NCBI GenBank assembly: GCA_002401525.1
Contig: NVTH01000222.1
Coordinates: 1-8,344, forward strand
DNA: 8,344 bases
Source of the DNA: Moraxellaceae bacterium
GTDB lineage: Bacteria; Pseudomonadota; Gammaproteobacteria; Pseudomonadales; UBA3067
Direction: 5' to 3'
Shown here: in pieces, positions 6,313 to 8,344 of the stretch
How positions within the stretch are numbered: the stretch's first letter is position 1
How the letters are laid out: every line of letters begins with the position of its first letter
Position numbers and translations under genes: made by a program
The notes under the pieces: generated by a model
Database searches by the model: none
What the model saw: only the letters and a program-made list of their open reading frames with translations
Told to the model about the DNA's origin: nothing

Positions 6313-7893
6313 ATGACTAGGCGAATGAAAAAAGTTGGTTTAAATGAGCCGTTAAAGCACGTTGATCATGGCAGGCCCATGTCGCGCAGGCAGTTTATCG
6401 CGCAGGGGTTTTGCAGCGGTATGGCGGCGGTGACGGCGCCCTCGATTTTTGGTCTTTTTGCAAATCCTCAAAGTGCCCATGCTGCGCTTTCAAGTGATCT
6501 TAATGCGCTGAAGGAAGGTTGTGGAATCGCGGTTCAAGGCGCCGGCAAAATTCCTTTTATTTGTTTCGATTTAGCGGGTGGAGCGAATATCTCCGGATCG
6601 AATGTATTAGTCGGTGGCCCAGGAGGCCAGGACGATTTTTTAAGTAATGCGGGATACAGTAAGTTGGGTATTCCAGAAAATATGGTGCCTCCTCTCACCA
6701 ATGCGCAGACGGGGTTAAGCGATTTTATTAATCGAGATCTTGGCTTAGCGTTTCATTCAGACAGTGCTTTTTTACGAGGGATTCTTGACAAAGTATCGCC
6801 GGCAACAGCGGCTAATATTAACGGTGCGATTATCCCCGCGCTCTCTGATAATGACACGGGAAACAATCCGCATAATCCAATGTATGGCATTTACAATGCT
6901 GGTGCTGATGGATCGTTATTGAGTCTAATCGGTTCGCAGTCGTCAGAGTCTGGCGGCAATTCCATGGCGCCGTCTAAATGGGTCGACGTTAGTTTAACGC
7001 CCACTAAAGTGGATCGCCCTGAGGACGTGACAGGGTTGGTGGACGTCGGAGATTTAGTCGGCCTATTAAGTCAGGAAGACGCGGTGGCGGTGATGGAGTC
7101 AATCCAGCGAATTAGCGATCGAAAATTAGCGAAAGTGGATACCCAGGTGAGCACGGACGAAATTATTAAAGATTTGGTGCGTTGCGGGTATGTGAAAAGT
7201 GCTGATATCGCCGATCGGTTTGGAGATCCTTCGACTTTAAACCCGACTTTAGATGCTCAAATCGTTGGGGACGGCGGGATCTTCTCTCAAGCAGAGCTTG
7301 AGGACAGTGAATTTAGCAAAACCGCTTCGGTGATGAAGTTGGTTAATAATGGCTTCGCTGGTGCGGGCACGATCACCATGGGCGGATTTGATTACCATAC
7401 CGGTGATCGGTCGACTGGAGAGGTCAGGGACCTGCGCGCCGGTCGTTGCATGGGCGCGTGTTTGGAATACGCCGCTCGCGTGGGCGTGCCGCTAATGCTC
7501 TATGTGTTTAGCGACGGTTCTGTTTCAAGCAGCGGCATGATCGATGATTCCATGGAAGGGCGAGGCAAAGGCGTGTGGAGCGGTGATAATTCCTCGACGG
7601 CGGCTTCTTTTTTCTTGGTGTATGACCCTAACGGACGCCCTACATTATTGGGCTCTGATACGAGCCAGCAAGCACGCCATCAACAGATTGGCTCCATGAC
7701 TGCGGATGCGTCAGTGGATCGGACGGCGACGCCTGCCGCAAGTAACGTTAATTTGTTAGTGGATACCGTACTACTGAACTACATGGCGCTTCATGATCAA
7801 GTGGATGAGTTTAGCAATATTCCCAATATTGAACTCACCGGAGATTATGACTCATGGGTGGCTTTCGAGCCCATCGTTACGGATACGCTTTAA
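6313..7893 (+). CDS. Tat-exported DUF1501-like protein
   Basis: The 526-residue product starts at ATG 6313, with AGG at 6303-6305 as the likely ribosome-binding core; ATG 6325 is an alternative. A twin-arginine motif Ser-Arg-Arg-Gln-Phe-Ile (24-29), a mild hydrophobic stretch and Ala-His-Ala (55-57) make a Tat signal peptide after an extended N-region. The mature protein opens with FICFDLAGGANISGSNVLVGG and carries ITMGGFDYHTG (Asp360, His362), then a helix and LMLYVFSDGS (395-403). These align in order with DUF1501 hallmarks (LxGGxD, GGWDTH, SEFGR), a family of the alkaline phosphatase/sulfatase fold often paired with cytochrome-like or DUF1800 proteins. The usual Glu-Phe-Gly is replaced by Asp-Gly-Ser, and the later Asp-His-Gly is not evident, so catalysis may be altered or lost. 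Tat export implies folding, perhaps with a cofactor, in the cytoplasm. It closes the operon; the gene ends inside a hexamer array. Confidence 0.7.
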   Translation: MTRRMKKVGLNEPLKHVDHGRPMSRRQFIAQGFCSGMAAVTAPSIFGLFANPQSAHAALSSDLNALKEGCGIAVQGAGKIPFICFDLAGGANISGSNVLVGGPGGQDDFLSNAGYSKLGIPENMVPPLTNAQTGLSDFINRDLGLAFHSDSAFLRGILDKVSPATAANINGAIIPALSDNDTGNNPHNPMYGIYNAGADGSLLSLIGSQSSESGGNSMAPSKWVDVSLTPTKVDRPEDVTGLVDVGDLVGLLSQEDAVAVMESIQRISDRKLAKVDTQVSTDEIIKDLVRCGYVKSADIADRFGDPSTLNPTLDAQIVGDGGIFSQAELEDSEFSKTASVMKLVNNGFAGAGTITMGGFDYHTGDRSTGEVRDLRAGRCMGACLEYAARVGVPLMLYVFSDGSVSSSGMIDDSMEGRGKGVWSGDNSSTAASFFLVYDPNGRPTLLGSDTSQQARHQQIGSMTADASVDRTATPAASNVNLLVDTVLLNYMALHDQVDEFSNIPNIELTGDYDSWVAFEPIVTDTL

Positions 7894-7941
7894 CTTTGAC
7901 TTTGACTTTGACTTTAACCCTAACCCTAACCCTAACCCTAA
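7888..7941. repeat. Nine-unit hexanucleotide array ending in telomere-like (CCCTAA)4
   Basis: Units in order are CTTTAA, CTTTGA x3, CTTTAA, CCCTAA x4, with no interruption in the period of six. The first unit contains the final Leu codon and TAA stop of the DUF1501-like gene. The minus strand reads (TTAGGG)4, whose four G3 tracts separated by TTA can fold as an intramolecular G-quadruplex. On that strand it lies about 78 bases past the stress-protein stop, so its mRNA 3' end may carry it. The last unit also continues as CCTAA-C-TTAGG (7937-7947), an odd-centred palindrome. Confidence 0.9.
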
Positions 7942-7984
7942 CTTAGGCTTATGCGGTTCAGTCGTTGTATGGTTCTGTGTTTTC

Positions 7985-7998
7985 TAGCTGCTTAGCTA
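7985..7998. terminator. Small hairpin TAGCT-GCTT-AGCTA between convergent genes
   Basis: A perfect 5-bp stem with a four-base loop lies between the convergent DUF1501-like and stress-protein genes. ATTTAAT follows on the plus strand. The stem is AT-rich and the T run short, so it is at best a weak terminator. Confidence 0.25.
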
Positions 7999-8019
7999 TT
8001 TAATCGTATGCTTGTCTAG

Positions 8020-8344
8020 TCACTTGGCTTTCTTCGGGATACGTACTGCGAGTACATCGCAGGGTGCGCCGTGCAGAACGCCATTGGCGGTGGAGCCTAG
8101 CAGTAATTCAAAGCCGTGTTTGCCATGGGTTCCGATGACGATCACTTCCGCTCGCTGCGCAGTGGCGTAATCTCGAATTTCTTTGGCGGGGCGTCCAAGC
8201 AGCAGCTTCTGGTTTTCTGTGGGTATTTGGTGTTTGGCAGAAAAGCCTGCCAAGCGCAGTTTAGCTTGGGTCACAAGGTCTTCCTGAATGCCGTTTATTT
8301 GCATCGCCGTGGCGCCAAATGCTTCGCCGGTATAAACCGAATCG
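8020..8344 (-). CDS. Universal stress protein (UspA family), N-terminus outside the window
   Basis: The frame stays open from the stop TGA (8022-8020) to the window edge, giving 107 visible residues; Met at 8304 is internal, because family members are about 140-150 residues and begin with a conserved strand not seen here. The C-terminal half is diagnostic: GRPAKEIRDYA, then AEVIVIGTHGKHGFELLLGS, the G-x2-G-x(8)-G-S form of the nucleotide-binding loop, then TANGVLHGAPCDVLAVRIP. Family members are small cytoplasmic proteins that dimerise, often bind ATP, and aid survival under stress. It is convergent with the cytochrome operon and probably unrelated to it in function. Confidence 0.9.
   Translation of the reverse strand, partial: DSVYTGEAFGATAMQINGIQEDLVTQAKLRLAGFSAKHQIPTENQKLLLGRPAKEIRDYATAQRAEVIVIGTHGKHGFELLLGSTANGVLHGAPCDVLAVRIPKKAK

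Noticed and set aside
7793..7987. Plus-strand frame encoding FD and NP dipeptide repeats
   Set aside because: The dipeptides come from reading the hexamer array out of frame with the DUF1501-like gene; no gene evidence.
8020..8304. Universal stress gene starting at the Met codon at 8304
   Set aside because: The frame stays open to the window edge, and the usual N-terminal strand of the family would be missing.

Overview
The window (8344 bases, moderate GC) looks like chromosomal DNA of a Gram-negative bacterium, most likely a marine-type gammaproteobacterium. The evidence is two lipobox lipoproteins, a Tat substrate, c-type heme motifs and a universal stress protein of the type common in Pseudomonadales and Oceanospirillales relatives. 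No rRNA, tRNA, CRISPR array or intact mobile element was seen.

Layout. Bases 1-133 hold the last 43 codons of a plus-strand response-regulator receiver domain. After a convergent gap, 291-1634 (minus) encodes a lipoprotein beta-propeller related to the middle domain of hydrazine synthase alpha subunit (HzsA-like). Next is a 689-base divergent region, 1635-2323, with no convincing gene but with several palindromes, a CRP-like site and a 21-base-spaced direct repeat. From 2324 to 7893 three plus-strand genes form a probable operon. They are a Sec-exported mono-heme protein with DUF1588/DUF1585-like sequence, a large di-heme LamG lipoprotein that starts on the stop codon of the first gene, and a Tat-exported DUF1501-like protein. 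A hexanucleotide array begins on the stop codon of the third gene and ends in four telomere-like CCCTAA units. The 5'-truncated universal stress protein gene (8020-8344, minus) converges on it.

How the genes may work together. All four central proteins carry export signals, two of them carry c-type heme motifs, and the families resemble the cytochrome/DUF1501 pairs abundant in Planctomycetes and the HzsA-like propellers. I infer an envelope-located redox or surface-binding module: the LamG and propeller domains could bind a polymer or protein, the hemes could move electrons, and the DUF1501 protein (alkaline-phosphatase-like fold family) may act on a ligand. No substrate can be read from sequence, and the module is the best candidate here for a poorly described system.
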